In this document: positions 35,535-44,670 of the stretch, piece after piece
Position numbering within the stretch: position 1 is the stretch's first letter
How the letters are laid out: every line of letters begins with the position of its first letter
Assembly: GCF_900018785.1 (NCBI RefSeq)
Contig: NZ_FCOY01000006.1
Coordinates: forward strand, 1,426,001 to 1,490,000
Direction of reading: 5' to 3'
DNA length: 64,000 bases
From: Xanthomonas massiliensis
Lineage (GTDB): Bacteria; Pseudomonadota; Gammaproteobacteria; Xanthomonadales; Xanthomonadaceae
Translations under genes and position numbers: made by a program
Notes under the pieces: generated by a model
What the model was told of the DNA's origin: nothing
The model's input: only the letters and a program-made list of their open reading frames with translations
Database searches by the model: none

Positions 35535-36275
35535 ATGACATCCCGCATCGCCCTGGTCACCGGCGGCACCGGTGGCATCGGCACCGCCATCTGCCAGCGC
35601 CTGGCCCGCCAGGGGCACCGCGTGGCGACCAGTTTCCGCAAGGGCGAGCATGCCCAGGAGTGGCAACGACGCATGCGCGAGCAGGGCGTGGACGTGGCGC
35701 TGTTCCCCGGCGACGTGTCCGACACCGGGTCGGCTGCCGCGCTGGTGGCCGCGGTCGAACAGGCGCTGGGGCCGGTGGAGATCCTGGTCAACAACGCCGG
35801 CATCACCCGCGATGCCACCTTCCACCGCATGGGCGCCGAGCAGTGGCACGAGGTGATCAACACCAACCTCAACTCGGTGTTCAACGTGACCCGGCCGGTG
35901 ATCGAGGGCATGCGCCGCAGGCGTTGGGGCCGGATCGTGCAGATCAGCTCGATCAACGGGCTCAAGGGCCAGTACGGCCAGGCCAACTACGCCGCGGCCA
36001 AGGCCGGCATGCACGGCTTCACCATCTCCCTGGCGCGCGAGAACGCGGCCTACGGCATCACCGTCAACACGGTGTCGCCCGGCTACGTGGCCACCGACAT
36101 GGTGATGGCCGTGCCCGAGGAGGTCCGCGCCAAGATCGTGGCCGACATCCCCACCGGCCGCCTCGGCAAGCCCGAGGAGATCGCCTATGCGGTCGCCTTC
36201 CTGGTGGCCGAGGAGGCGGCCTGGATCACCGGCTCCAACCTGGACGTCAACGGCGGCCACCACATGGGCTGGTAG
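35535..36275 (+). CDS. phbB: Acetoacetyl-CoA reductase
   Basis: 246 residues, short-chain dehydrogenase. Cofactor motif TGGTGGIG at residues 9-16, then [14 protein letters not shown], catalytic Ser in [15 protein letters not shown] and the YAAAK motif. The sequence [19 protein letters not shown] and the ending [17 protein letters not shown] are diagnostic of PhbB rather than FabG. It makes (R)-3-hydroxybutyryl-CoA for polyhydroxybutyrate. phaR follows 154 bp downstream, but the synthase (phaC) and thiolase genes are not in this window. It starts 34 bp after gluQ. Confidence 0.93.
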   Translation: MTSRIALVTGGTGGIGTAICQRLARQGHRVATSFRKGEHAQEWQRRMREQGVDVALFPGDVSDTGSAAALVAAVEQALGPVEILVNNAGITRDATFHRMGAEQWHEVINTNLNSVFNVTRPVIEGMRRRRWGRIVQISSINGLKGQYGQANYAAAKAGMHGFTISLARENAAYGITVNTVSPGYVATDMVMAVPEEVRAKIVADIPTGRLGKPEEIAYAVAFLVAEEAAWITGSNLDVNGGHHMGW

Positions 36276-36280
36276 CCCGT

Positions 36281-36325
36281 GCTGCAGGCCGGCGTTGCAG
36301 CACCGCAATCCCTGCTGCGCAGCAT
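36281..36325 (+). promoter_or_regulatory. GCTGC/GCAGC cluster upstream of phaR
   Basis: Within 45 bp there are several TGC/GCA-type repeats (GCTGCAG, TTGCAGCA, TGCTGCGCAGCA). PhaR proteins elsewhere bind TGC-rich repeats before their own gene and phasin genes, so this may be an autoregulatory operator. The motif is common in GC-rich DNA, so the call is weak. Confidence 0.3.
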
Positions 36326-36429
36326 CCATGAACGCCAACCCGCCGTGCGGATTGGACTTTGGTCCTGTTGCGGGCCCTGTTGCGCCGCGCCATGCTCCGC
36401 CGGAAAACGACTTGAGACGAGCACACGAC

Positions 36430-36939
36430 ATGGCCGAGGTCCGCATCATCAAGAAGTACCCCAATCGGCGCCTGTACGACACCGAGATCTCCAGCTACAT
36501 CACCATCGAGGACGTGCGCCAGCTGATCATCGACGGCGAGGAGTTCGAGGTGCGCGACGCCAAGAGCGGGGAGGACCTCACCCGCGCGGTGCTGCTGCAG
36601 ATCATCGCCGACCAGGAGCGCGCCGGCGAGCCGATGCTGTCCACGCAGATGCTCAGCCAGCTGATCCGCTTCTACGGCGACTCGCTGCAGGGCTTCATGG
36701 GCAACTACCTGGAACGCAGCATGCAGGTGTTCCTGGAGCAGCAGCAGCAGTTCCGCCAGCAGATGGGCAACCTGCTGGGCCAGACCCCGTGGGCGATGAT
36801 GAACCAGCTCACCGAGCAAAACCTCAAGCTGTGGAACGAGTTCCAGCGCAGCTTCAGCGACGGCTTCGTCGCCCCGCGCGAGGACGGCAAACCCGCCGCG
36901 GCGCCCGGCACGCCGCCGCCGGGCAAGGCCCGGCGCTGA
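36430..36939 (+). CDS. phaR: Polyhydroxyalkanoate synthesis repressor PhaR
   Basis: 169 residues. The N-terminal PHB/PHA accumulation regulator DNA-binding domain begins RIIKKYPNRRLYDTEISSYIT (residues 5-25), followed by the PHB_acc domain (about 70-110). A Gln-rich helical segment (FLEQQQQFRQQMGNLLG) and a disordered Pro/Ala/Lys tail complete it. It binds both DNA and PHB granules, releasing phasin promoters when polymer is made. Its position after phbB supports a local PHB module. No clear Shine-Dalgarno. Confidence 0.93.
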   Translation: MAEVRIIKKYPNRRLYDTEISSYITIEDVRQLIIDGEEFEVRDAKSGEDLTRAVLLQIIADQERAGEPMLSTQMLSQLIRFYGDSLQGFMGNYLERSMQVFLEQQQQFRQQMGNLLGQTPWAMMNQLTEQNLKLWNEFQRSFSDGFVAPREDGKPAAAPGTPPPGKARR

Positions 36940-36955
36940 CCATGGCCCCCGGCCT

Positions 36956-37879
36956 TCAGGGCTGGCAGCTGCCGCAGATGCGCCGCACCCGGTAGCCGCG
37001 CGCGGCCAGGCCCTGGACCACGCCGTCCTCGCCGAGCAGGTGCAGGGCGCCGACCACCACCAGGGTGTCGCCCTGCCCCGGCCGCAGCCAGTCCTGCAGC
37101 TGCGGCAGCCAGGCCCGGTTGCGATCGACGTTGATGCGCCGGTACAGGCGCGGATAGCGCCGGCGCATGGCCTCGCCGGCCAGCGCCTGCAGGCGCGCAG
37201 CGTCGCCGGCACGCCAGGCATCGTGCAGGTCGCGGGCCTGTCCGCCGTCGTCGTCGAACTGGTCCAGTGCCTCGTCGAGCAGCTGGCGTTGTTCCTCCGC
37301 CGCCATGCCGTCGAGCAGGGCGATCTGGTCCTGCGCCCGTTCCAGGCCGGCGGTCGGCTTGCCAGCCTGCGCGGCGCGTTCCATGAACCAGCGGTCCAGG
37401 CCCAGGGCCGGATCCAATCCCTGCCGGGTCATGGTCGCCACGCCCAGCGACAGGCCGACGAACCACGGCTTGCAGCCCTGCAGCGCGTCCAGCGCCAGCC
37501 CCTCGCGGGCGGCCAGGGCCTGCAGCCGCGCCCAGGTGGCCGGGTCCAGCTCGTCCTGCAGCCTGCCGCCCGCACGCGTGCCGGCCTGGCGCATGGCGGC
37601 GGCCAGGGCCGGCGCGCCCAGTTCCTGCGGCGCCAGTTCGAACACCACGCGGTCGGCGTCGCCGAAGGCGGCCATGACCGACGGCGCCGGCGGGTAGTCG
37701 TCCGCCTGCAGCAGGTGGAACGACCCGAGCAGGTACAACGCGCTGCCATGGCCGGATTCGACCTTCCACAGCAGCGGCTCCGGCGCTGCCGCGCGCGCCG
37801 CCGGCAGCAGCGCAAGGCACAGCGCCAGGCCCGCCAGCCAGCGCCAGGCACATGCTGGCACGTATGCAGGACGGCTCAT
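36956..37879 (-). CDS. TraB/GumN family protein
   Basis: 307 residues with a signal peptide (about 1-31, LCLALLPAARAAAP). The two conserved TraB/GumN blocks are present: ALYLLGSFHLLQADDYP near residue 47 and LVVVGALHLLGEDGVVQGL near the C-terminus, carrying the GSxH and GAxHL motifs of this metal-binding, protease-like family (PF01963). In Xanthomonas a homologue, GumN, lies by the xanthan cluster; function remains unclear. The start overlaps the stop of the DUF1684 gene (ATGA), making it the last gene of the mutL unit. Convergent with phaR. Confidence 0.85.
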   Translation of the reverse strand: MSRPAYVPACAWRWLAGLALCLALLPAARAAAPEPLLWKVESGHGSALYLLGSFHLLQADDYPPAPSVMAAFGDADRVVFELAPQELGAPALAAAMRQAGTRAGGRLQDELDPATWARLQALAAREGLALDALQGCKPWFVGLSLGVATMTRQGLDPALGLDRWFMERAAQAGKPTAGLERAQDQIALLDGMAAEEQRQLLDEALDQFDDDGGQARDLHDAWRAGDAARLQALAGEAMRRRYPRLYRRINVDRNRAWLPQLQDWLRPGQGDTLVVVGALHLLGEDGVVQGLAARGYRVRRICGSCQP

Positions 37880-38811
37880 TGCGGCGGGTGGTAGGCCTTC
37901 TCGCCCGCTTCCACGCGCAGGTCGAGCCGGTTCTCCGGCGGCGGCAACGGACAGGTGGCGAACGGCGTGAACGCGCACGGCGGGTTGTAGGCGCGATTGA
38001 AGTCCAGTACCACGCGCCCCTTCGCGTCGGGCGCGTCCACGTCGAGGAAGCGGCCGGCCGGGTAGCTGCCGTGGCCGCTGGTGCGGTCGGCGAACACCAC
38101 GAACAGCGCGCGCCCCGGTTCGCCGATCGCCTGCAGCGTCCACAGCTTGCCGTCGCGCTCGAACTCGACGGCGCCGGCGTTGGGCTGCTCGGTGGTGATG
38201 CCGACGATGTCCACGATCGGCAGGGTGGCCCCGGCGGCGTTGGGCACGAAGCGGCCGGTGATCCGCCACGACGGGTCCAGCGGCCAGTACGCCAGCCCGG
38301 CGAACGCCTGCCGCGCGGGCGCGTCGGCATGCCTGACCCGCAACGCATAGCGGTCGCCGCGGCGGATCAGGGTCAGCAGGCCCTTGCCATCGTCGAAGGC
38401 GATCGTGGTGGGCTGGGCGTCGCGATCGCTGTGGAAACGGATGCGTCCCGTGAGCGGATGGCCGTCCACGCTCAGGGCGGCGCCGCGCTCGGGCGTGAAG
38501 AACACCGCATCGCCCTCGCGCGAGACCATGCCCATCTTGGCCGGGCCGACCGCCAGGCGGATGCCGCTGTCCGCGCTGGCGCCGATGTAGTGCGCCTTCA
38601 GCGTGAGCCAGTGCAGGCCGACGAGGCTGGTCCAGCCGTCGGGCCGGCGCAGGTCCTCCAGCCGCTGCGTCCGCCAGGCCTGCTCGTCGGCCAGGAACGC
38701 CTTGTCCGGCACCGCCGCGGCCGGTGCGGCGGCCGGCGGCCGCCCGCAACCGCCCAGCACCGCCAGCAGCAGCCAGGCCGCCATCGCGGCCCTTCCCCCG
38801 TTCTTGCCCAT
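37876..38811 (-). CDS. DUF1684 lipoprotein
   Basis: 311 residues. A short signal sequence ends in the lipobox VLGGCG near residue 22. The DUF1684 domain (PF07920) runs to the end and includes DEQAWRTQRLEDLRRPDGW, the sheet-rich middle and the hallmark C-terminus VLDFNRAYNPPCAFTPFATCPLPPPENRL. No enzymatic activity is established for the family. Its start overlaps the mutL stop (TGATG) and its stop overlaps the TraB start (ATGA), so the three genes are translated as one unit. Confidence 0.88.
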   Translation of the reverse strand: MGKNGGRAAMAAWLLLAVLGGCGRPPAAAPAAAVPDKAFLADEQAWRTQRLEDLRRPDGWTSLVGLHWLTLKAHYIGASADSGIRLAVGPAKMGMVSREGDAVFFTPERGAALSVDGHPLTGRIRFHSDRDAQPTTIAFDDGKGLLTLIRRGDRYALRVRHADAPARQAFAGLAYWPLDPSWRITGRFVPNAAGATLPIVDIVGITTEQPNAGAVEFERDGKLWTLQAIGEPGRALFVVFADRTSGHGSYPAGRFLDVDAPDAKGRVVLDFNRAYNPPCAFTPFATCPLPPPENRLDLRVEAGEKAYHPPQ

Positions 38812-40652
38812 CAACGCCCCCTGAGGAACCAGCGATCGATCTCGCCCAGGCTGAAATGCGCCCAGGTCGGACGGCCATGATTGCACTGGCCGGAACGTTC
38901 GGTCGCCTCCATGTCGCGCAGCAGCGCGTTCATTTCCGGGATCGTCAGGCGCCGATGGGCACGCACCGCGCCGTGGCAGGCCATGGTCGAGAGCAGTTCG
39001 TCGCGCGCGCCGGCCACGCGCCGGCTCTGGCCGTGCTCGCGCAGGTCGGCCAGCACGTCGCGCAGCAGCGCCGCGGGTTCGGCGCGCGCGAGCAGCGCGG
39101 GAATGGCGCGTATGTGCAGGGACTGCGGCCCGCTGCGGGTGACCTCGAAGCCGAGGTCGGCCAGCGTGGCGGCCTCGCGCTCGGCCACGTCGGCCTCGCG
39201 CTCGCCGACCGCCAGGGTGATCGGCACCAGCAGCGGCTGCGCCTTCAGGCCGATGCCGTCGTGGGCGCTCTTCAGGCGCTCGTAGCCTATGCGCTCGTGC
39301 GCGGCGTGCATGTCCACCACGATCAGCCCGTCGGCGCATTCGGCCAGGATGTAGATGCCGTGCAACTGCGCGACCGCATAGCCCAGCGGCGGCACGCCGG
39401 CGGCCTCGTCGGCCGGCGGCAGGCCCGCCTGGCCGCCGGGCAACACGTCGGGCGCGGCAGCGGCCGGCGCGGCGTACAGCGCGGCATAGGCGGCCGGCGC
39501 CTCGTCCACGCGCAGGCCCAGCGGCGACTGGCGCGGCGCCCAGGCGCTGGCCGGCGTCGGCGCGGCCGTGCTGGCGGGCATCGCCGGCATCCCCGCCGGC
39601 GGCAGCGGCACCGCGGCGGCCGGCGCGGCCTCCTCCCCCATCTGCGCCGGCGTCAGGCCGGCGCGGGTATGGGCCAGCGCTTCCTGCAGGGTGCGATAGA
39701 CGAAATCGTGGACCAGGCGCGCGTCTCGGAAGCGCACCTCGTGCTTGGCCGGGTGCACGTTGACGTCGACCCGGGCCGGGTCCAGCTCCAGGAACAGCAC
39801 GTAGGCCGGCTGGCGGCCGTGGTAGAGCACGTCGGCATAGGCCATCTTCACCGCATGGGCGACGTTGCGGTCGCGCACCGAGCGGCCGTTGACGTACAGG
39901 TACTGCTGGTCGGCGCTCGCGCGGGAATAATGCGGCTGCGAGATCCAGCCGTGCAGGCGCAGGCCCGCGCCCTCGTGGTCCACGCGCAGGGACTGGCGCG
40001 CGAAGTCCTCGCCCAGGGTCTCGCCCAGGCGCACGTCGGAATACAGGTCGCCCGGCTTGTAGCGGCGCGACGGCTTGCCGTTGTGGCTCACCCGCAGTTC
40101 CACATCCGGCCGCGCCAGCGCCAGCGAACGCAGCCATTCCTCGATGTGGCCCAGCTCGGTGCGCTCGGCGCGCAGGAACTTGCGCCGTGCCGGCACGTTG
40201 TAGAACAGCTCGCGCACTTCCACCGTGGTGCCGGGGGCATGCGCGCGCGGCGCCACCTGGCCGACCTTGCCGCCGTCGACCTGCAGCGCCGCGCCATGCT
40301 CGGCCCCGGCCGGACGCGAGGCCAGGGTGAAGCGGCTGACCGAGGCGATCGACGGCAACGCCTCGCCACGGAAGCCGAGGGTGGCCACCGACTCCAGGTC
40401 GTCGAGCGAGGCGATCTTGCTGGTGGCGTGGCGGCTGACCGCCAGCGCGAGCTCCCCGGCCGGGATGCCGCCGCCGTTGTCGCGGATGCGGATCAGGCGC
40501 ACGCCGCCCTCTTCCAGGTCGATGTCCACGCGCGTGGCACCGGCGTCGATGGCGTTCTCCACCAGCTCCTTGACCACCGAGGCCGGACGCTCGACGACCT
40601 CGCCGGCGGCGATCTGGTTGATCAGGATCTCCGGCAGCGGGCGGATCGTCAT
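38811..40652 (-). CDS. mutL: DNA mismatch repair protein MutL
   Basis: 613 residues. GHL ATPase motifs are intact: [28 protein letters not shown] and [10 protein letters not shown] long Ala/Pro-rich linker (about 340-420) separates this from the C-terminal dimerisation domain, which ends with the conserved [13 protein letters not shown]. It couples MutS recognition to strand excision. The ATG before [22 protein letters not shown] matches all relatives. In E. coli mutL is followed by miaA and hfq; here it is followed by overlapping DUF1684 and TraB genes. Confidence 0.96.
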   Translation of the reverse strand: MTIRPLPEILINQIAAGEVVERPASVVKELVENAIDAGATRVDIDLEEGGVRLIRIRDNGGGIPAGELALAVSRHATSKIASLDDLESVATLGFRGEALPSIASVSRFTLASRPAGAEHGAALQVDGGKVGQVAPRAHAPGTTVEVRELFYNVPARRKFLRAERTELGHIEEWLRSLALARPDVELRVSHNGKPSRRYKPGDLYSDVRLGETLGEDFARQSLRVDHEGAGLRLHGWISQPHYSRASADQQYLYVNGRSVRDRNVAHAVKMAYADVLYHGRQPAYVLFLELDPARVDVNVHPAKHEVRFRDARLVHDFVYRTLQEALAHTRAGLTPAQMGEEAAPAAAVPLPPAGMPAMPASTAAPTPASAWAPRQSPLGLRVDEAPAAYAALYAAPAAAAPDVLPGGQAGLPPADEAAGVPPLGYAVAQLHGIYILAECADGLIVVDMHAAHERIGYERLKSAHDGIGLKAQPLLVPITLAVGEREADVAEREAATLADLGFEVTRSGPQSLHIRAIPALLARAEPAALLRDVLADLREHGQSRRVAGARDELLSTMACHGAVRAHRRLTIPEMNALLRDMEATERSGQCNHGRPTWAHFSLGEIDRWFLRGR

Positions 40653-40967
40653 CGCACGCCTCCCCACCGCGTCGGCGACGGGAACGAGGGCGGACAAAGG
40701 CAAGCAACGGGCATCGGTACGGCTCGGGACGCGATCAGGCAGGGATGATAGCGGTTCCCGCGTCGCACCCGACGATGCCGCCCGGTGTTTCCCGCAGGCG
40801 CGGGCCGACGCAGTGGGCGCTGCCGAGGCATTGGCGTTCCGGCGGACGCAGGCGCTCGCGAACGGTCAACTCGCCGGCAGCCTGCCACGCGAGCCGTGGT
40901 CACGGCCCGGTCGCCGCACCCGCGATGACCACCCTCGTCGGGCGACGTGCCCGAACCGCCCGGCGTG
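40653..40967. other. Intergenic stretch between amiC and mutL
   Basis: 315 bp. No gene, no clear terminator and no convincing -10/-35 pair were seen. It breaks the nnr-tsaE-amiC-mutL order into two parts, so mutL probably has its own promoter here. Confidence 0.4.
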
Positions 40968-42590
40968 TCAGCGGCTGCCGCCGGCGACCATGCTGGACGC
41001 GGCCTCCGCCTCGGCCTGGGCGCGCGCGGCGTACAACGTGCCCGGCGGCGGCTGGCGGGTGAAGAAGGTATTGATGCCATCCAGCACCGCCCCGGCCAGG
41101 CGCTTCTGGAACGCCGGGTCGGTCAGGCGCCGTTCCTCGTCCGGGTTGGAGATGAACGCCGTTTCCACCAGCATCGCCGGCATGTCCGAGGTACGCAGCA
41201 CCGCGAAGTTGGCGCGTTCCAGCTCGTCCTTGTGGATGTTGCCGATGCGCTTGAGCCCGCCCAGCACGTGGCCGGCGGCATCCTCGGACGCCTTCATGTG
41301 ACCGCTCTGGGCCAGGTCGATCAGCACGTTGGCCAGGGTATTGTCGGTCTTCTGCAGGCGCACCCCGCCGACCAGGTCGGCGGCGTTTTCCTTGTCGGCC
41401 AGCCAGCGCGCGCGCTGGCTCGAGGCGCCCTTGGTGGAAAGCACGTACACCGACGATCCGGTGGCGCCGCGGTTCTCCGCCGAGTCGGCGTGGATGGAGA
41501 TGAAGATGTCGGCCTTGGCCTGGCGTGCCAGGCGCGCGCGCATCGGTAGCGGGATGAACACGTCGGTGTCGCGGGTCATGTACGCCTTCAACCCGGGCGT
41601 GGCGTTGATCTGGCGCGCCAGCTCGCGGCCGATGGCCAGGGTCACGTCCTTCTCGTGCTTGCCGGTCGGCCCGGTCGCGCCCGGATCCTGGCCGCCATGG
41701 CCGGGATCGATGGCCACCACCAGCGGCCGCATGCCCTTCTGCATGCGGATGCGCGAGGACTCGCTGGGCAGCACCGGGCGCGGCGGCTCCGGCGTGGCGT
41801 CGGCCACGACCGCGGCCGCTGGCGCCGACTGCGGGGGCACCGGCGCCGCATGCGCCGTCTGGGCACCGTTGAGGATCGCGGCGGCGTTGGCGGCGTTGGC
41901 GGGAGCGCTGCCAGCAACGCCTGCACTAGCCGCACCGGCCCCGCCGGGACCGGCCGCCGGGATCGCAGCGGACACCGGCGTCACGGCAGCGGATGCCGGC
42001 ACGTTCGACGCGGACGCAGGCGCAGGCGGAACCGCGGTGCTCTGGTGGACCACGGAAGCGGCAAGCGCGGCGGTGGCGCGCGCCGCTTCCTCGCGTGCGA
42101 CGACGGCCTGCGCGGGGCCCTCCCCGGCGGGCGCAACGGAGGCCGGGGGCGGCGCGGCCGCGACAGCCGCCGAAGCGCGCGCCGGCGTACCGTCGCCCGG
42201 CCATTCGATGACCAGCGTGCTGCCGCCGGGACGCGTCTCCAGCGTGGGCTTGAATGCGGTCACCGCGTTGGCCAGGTCGAACACGACGCGGAAGGTGCCG
42301 GGCACCGGCTGGCCGGTGCGCACGCTGGCGACGGACCCGGCGCCGGCCGGCATCGCCAATCCCTTGGCGGCGCTGGAGGCGGGGAAATCCACCACCAGCC
42401 GGGCGGGATTGGACAGGGCCAGGGTCTTGTAGCTGCCCTGCCCGTCCATGCGGATTTCGGCGCGGGTCCCGGTCGGGCCGTTGCCGACCGAGACGCCGCG
42501 GATTTCGCCCGCCCAGGCCGATGCCATGCCCGCCAGCGACAGGCTGGCGAGTACGGCAAACAACATGAATGGGCGATTCCCCTGGCGCAT
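40968..42590 (-). CDS. amiC: N-acetylmuramoyl-L-alanine amidase (AmiC type)
   Basis: 540 residues. Signal peptide (about 1-28, ending SAWA), an AMIN domain (about 29-130), a long low-complexity Ala/Pro linker (about 131-285), then the zinc amidase_3 domain with VAIDPGHGGQDPGA, the ligand glutamate in KHEKDV, SIHADSAENR and the catalytic VETAFISNPDEERRL. It splits septal peptidoglycan in the periplasm during cell separation. The linker is unusually long and is the most variable part. It lies 75 bp after tsaE, in the conserved nnr-tsaE-ami order. Confidence 0.95.
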   Translation of the reverse strand: MRQGNRPFMLFAVLASLSLAGMASAWAGEIRGVSVGNGPTGTRAEIRMDGQGSYKTLALSNPARLVVDFPASSAAKGLAMPAGAGSVASVRTGQPVPGTFRVVFDLANAVTAFKPTLETRPGGSTLVIEWPGDGTPARASAAVAAAPPPASVAPAGEGPAQAVVAREEAARATAALAASVVHQSTAVPPAPASASNVPASAAVTPVSAAIPAAGPGGAGAASAGVAGSAPANAANAAAILNGAQTAHAAPVPPQSAPAAAVVADATPEPPRPVLPSESSRIRMQKGMRPLVVAIDPGHGGQDPGATGPTGKHEKDVTLAIGRELARQINATPGLKAYMTRDTDVFIPLPMRARLARQAKADIFISIHADSAENRGATGSSVYVLSTKGASSQRARWLADKENAADLVGGVRLQKTDNTLANVLIDLAQSGHMKASEDAAGHVLGGLKRIGNIHKDELERANFAVLRTSDMPAMLVETAFISNPDEERRLTDPAFQKRLAGAVLDGINTFFTRQPPPGTLYAARAQAEAEAASSMVAGGSR

Positions 42591-42665
42591 GGAACGGATT
42601 CAAGCATTGCTGCCTGATAAACGCAATAGGGTTTTCCTTAATAATCCGTAACCTGCCGGTCTTTC

Positions 42666-43163
42666 CTAGCGTCCTCCGGCAACATTGGCCTGCAACTTCC
42701 CGTTCAGGTCGATGCGGTGCAGCCAGCCGGCACCGGCCTCGGTATGCGCCTGCAGCCGCGCGCGCCGGCCGGGGCCGTCGATCGACAGCGCCACGGTCAG
42801 GTCGGCGGGCGGCAGGCCGCCGCGGCCGCGCTCGGGCCATTCCACCAGCCACAGCGCCGCCCCGCCCTCGTCCAGGCCGAGGAAATCCAGCTCGCCCGGG
42901 TCGCCGATCCGGTACAGGTCCAGGTGCCAGGCCTCGCCGCCGGGCACCGGATAGCGCTCCACCAGGGTGTAGGTCGGGCTGCGGATCGTGCCGGCCACGC
43001 CCAGCGCACGCAGCAGCGCGCGCGCCAGCGTGGACTTGCCCGCGCCCAGGTCGCCCTGCAGGTGGACGACCGCGCGTTCGGGCCGGGCCGCGGCGAGCGC
43101 CCGGCCGAGCGCCACGGTGGCCGCCTCGTCGGGCAGCGCCACGGCCAACATCGCCGCGCTCAT
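42666..43163 (-). CDS. tsaE: tRNA t6A ATPase subunit TsaE
   Basis: 165 residues. P-loop QGDLGAGKSTLARALLRALG near residue 37, SPTYTLVERYP (switch I) and HLDLYRIGDPGELDFLGLDE, all typical of TsaE/YjeE. It regulates the TsaBD complex that makes N6-threonylcarbamoyladenosine at A37. The start overlaps the nnr stop (ATGA). tcdA, which cyclises the same modification, lies at the other end of the window. Confidence 0.95.
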   Translation of the reverse strand: MSAAMLAVALPDEAATVALGRALAAARPERAVVHLQGDLGAGKSTLARALLRALGVAGTIRSPTYTLVERYPVPGGEAWHLDLYRIGDPGELDFLGLDEGGAALWLVEWPERGRGGLPPADLTVALSIDGPGRRARLQAHTEAGAGWLHRIDLNGKLQANVAGGR

Positions 43164-44647
43164 GCCTGTGGCTCGGGATTGGCCAGGCGCCGCAGGTGCG
43201 GCAGCAGGTCCAGCGGCAACAGGCCGCGCTCGCCGTCGGCGGCGGCGGCATCGCCGGCAGCCGCGTGCAGCAGGGCGCCGACCGCCGCGGCATCGAACGG
43301 TGCCAGCTTCTGCCCGCGCAGTGCGGCGACCACGCCGGTCAGCAAATCGCCCATGCCGCCCACGGCCATGCCGGGATTGCCCGCGGCGATGATGCGCGGC
43401 ACCTGGCCCGGGCTGACCACCACGCTGCCGGCGCCCTTGAGGATCGCGGTGACGCCGTAGCGCTCGACCAACGCGTGCGCGGCGGCGAGGCGGTCGCCCT
43501 GCACCTGCGCGCTGGACAGCCCGAGCAGGCGTCCGGCCTCGCCCGGATGCGGGGTGAGCACGGTGTCGGCCGGCAGCGGCCGCGGATGGGCGGCAAGCAG
43601 GTTGAGCGCGTCGGCATCGAGCACCAGCGCCTTGCCCGCCTCCAGCGCCAGCGGCCAGGCCATCTGCGCCCAGGCGTCCTGGCCCAGGCCGGGGCCGATG
43701 GCGATGACGCTGGCCTTCTCCAGCAGGGGCCGCAGGGTGTCGGCATCCTCCACCGCGCGGGTCATCGCTTCCGGCCGCAGGGTCAGCAGCGGCGCGACAT
43801 GCGCCTGGCGGGTGGCCACCGAGACCAGCCCGGCGCCGCTGCGCAACGCCGACTCGGTGGACATGATGATCGCCCCGCCGCTGCCGAGGTTGCCGCCCAC
43901 GCACAGCACATGGCCGGACTCGCCCTTGTGGGTGTTGAGCCGGCGCGGATGCAGGTAGTGGCCCAGCGCCTCGGCGGTCCAGCGCTGGGCGGCCGGGACC
44001 AGCCCTTCCAGCGCCGAGGGCGGCACGTCCAGGCCCACGACCTCGGCGTGGCCCACGTGCTCGAGCGCATCGCCGGTGTACAGGCCGACGTGGGCGACGA
44101 TGCACTGCACGGTCAGCTGCGCGCGCACCGCGGTGCCGGGCACGCAGCCACGGCCGGCGTCCACGCCGCTGGGCACGTCGATGGCCAGCACCGGCGCGGC
44201 GGCGGCGTTGATCGCCTCGATGAAGGCGGCGGTCGGTGCGTCCGGCGCGCGGTTCAGGCCGATGCCGAACAGCGCATCGACGAGGACGTCGGCATCGGCC
44301 AGGTCGGACGGGAACAGGGCCACGCGCCCGCCGGCGCCCAGGTAGTCGGTACAGGCGCGCTGGGCCAGCGCCGAGGCCGGGCCATGGCCGGGCAGGTGCA
44401 CCACGGTGACGTCGCGGCCGGCCTGGTGGGCCAGGCGTGCCAGCACGTAGCCGTCGCCGCCGTTGTTGCCGGTACCGCAGGCCACCACGATGCGCCGCGC
44501 CTGCGGCCAGTGCCGCGCCAGTTGCTGCCATACCGCCAGCCCGGCGCGCTGCATCAGCACGTAGGCATCGCCGCCGAGCTGCGCGGTGGCGCGCACGTCG
44601 ATGCTGCGGGCCGAGGCGACGTCGTAGAGATCGAGCGGCGTGTACAT
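43160..44647 (-). CDS. nnr: Bifunctional NAD(P)H-hydrate epimerase/dehydratase
   Basis: 495 residues, fused. The N-terminal YjeF_N epimerase (about 1-210) has CGTGNNGGDGYVLAR; the C-terminal ribokinase-like dehydratase (about 220-490) has TPHPGEAGRLLG and the ADP-binding NPGMAVGGMGDLLTGVVAAL. It repairs hydrated NAD(P)H. The ATG is only 23 bp from the divergent queG ATG. TAGAAT on the minus strand lies six bases before the start codon, so the transcript would begin at or within a base or two of it and have no leader. Confidence 0.95.
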   Translation of the reverse strand: MYTPLDLYDVASARSIDVRATAQLGGDAYVLMQRAGLAVWQQLARHWPQARRIVVACGTGNNGGDGYVLARLAHQAGRDVTVVHLPGHGPASALAQRACTDYLGAGGRVALFPSDLADADVLVDALFGIGLNRAPDAPTAAFIEAINAAAAPVLAIDVPSGVDAGRGCVPGTAVRAQLTVQCIVAHVGLYTGDALEHVGHAEVVGLDVPPSALEGLVPAAQRWTAEALGHYLHPRRLNTHKGESGHVLCVGGNLGSGGAIIMSTESALRSGAGLVSVATRQAHVAPLLTLRPEAMTRAVEDADTLRPLLEKASVIAIGPGLGQDAWAQMAWPLALEAGKALVLDADALNLLAAHPRPLPADTVLTPHPGEAGRLLGLSSAQVQGDRLAAAHALVERYGVTAILKGAGSVVVSPGQVPRIIAAGNPGMAVGGMGDLLTGVVAALRGQKLAPFDAAAVGALLHAAAGDAAAADGERGLLPLDLLPHLRRLANPEPQA

Positions 44648-44653
44648 GGCGCG

Positions 44654-44663
44654 ATTCTATACT
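44654..44663. promoter_or_regulatory. Overlapping divergent -10 boxes between nnr and queG
   Basis: ATTCTATACT: read forward it contains TATACT (44658-44663, seven bases before the queG ATG); read in reverse it contains TAGAAT (44659-44654, six bases before the nnr ATG). The two hexamers share two bases. No good -35 is visible for either. Both messages would start at about their start codons. Confidence 0.6.
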
Positions 44664-44670
44664 TCGCCCC

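Noticed and set aside
41930-42190. Ala/Pro-coding low-complexity stretch in amiC as a repeat or inserted element
   Set aside because: It is an interdomain linker in a continuous frame; the units are irregular and of normal composition for this genome.
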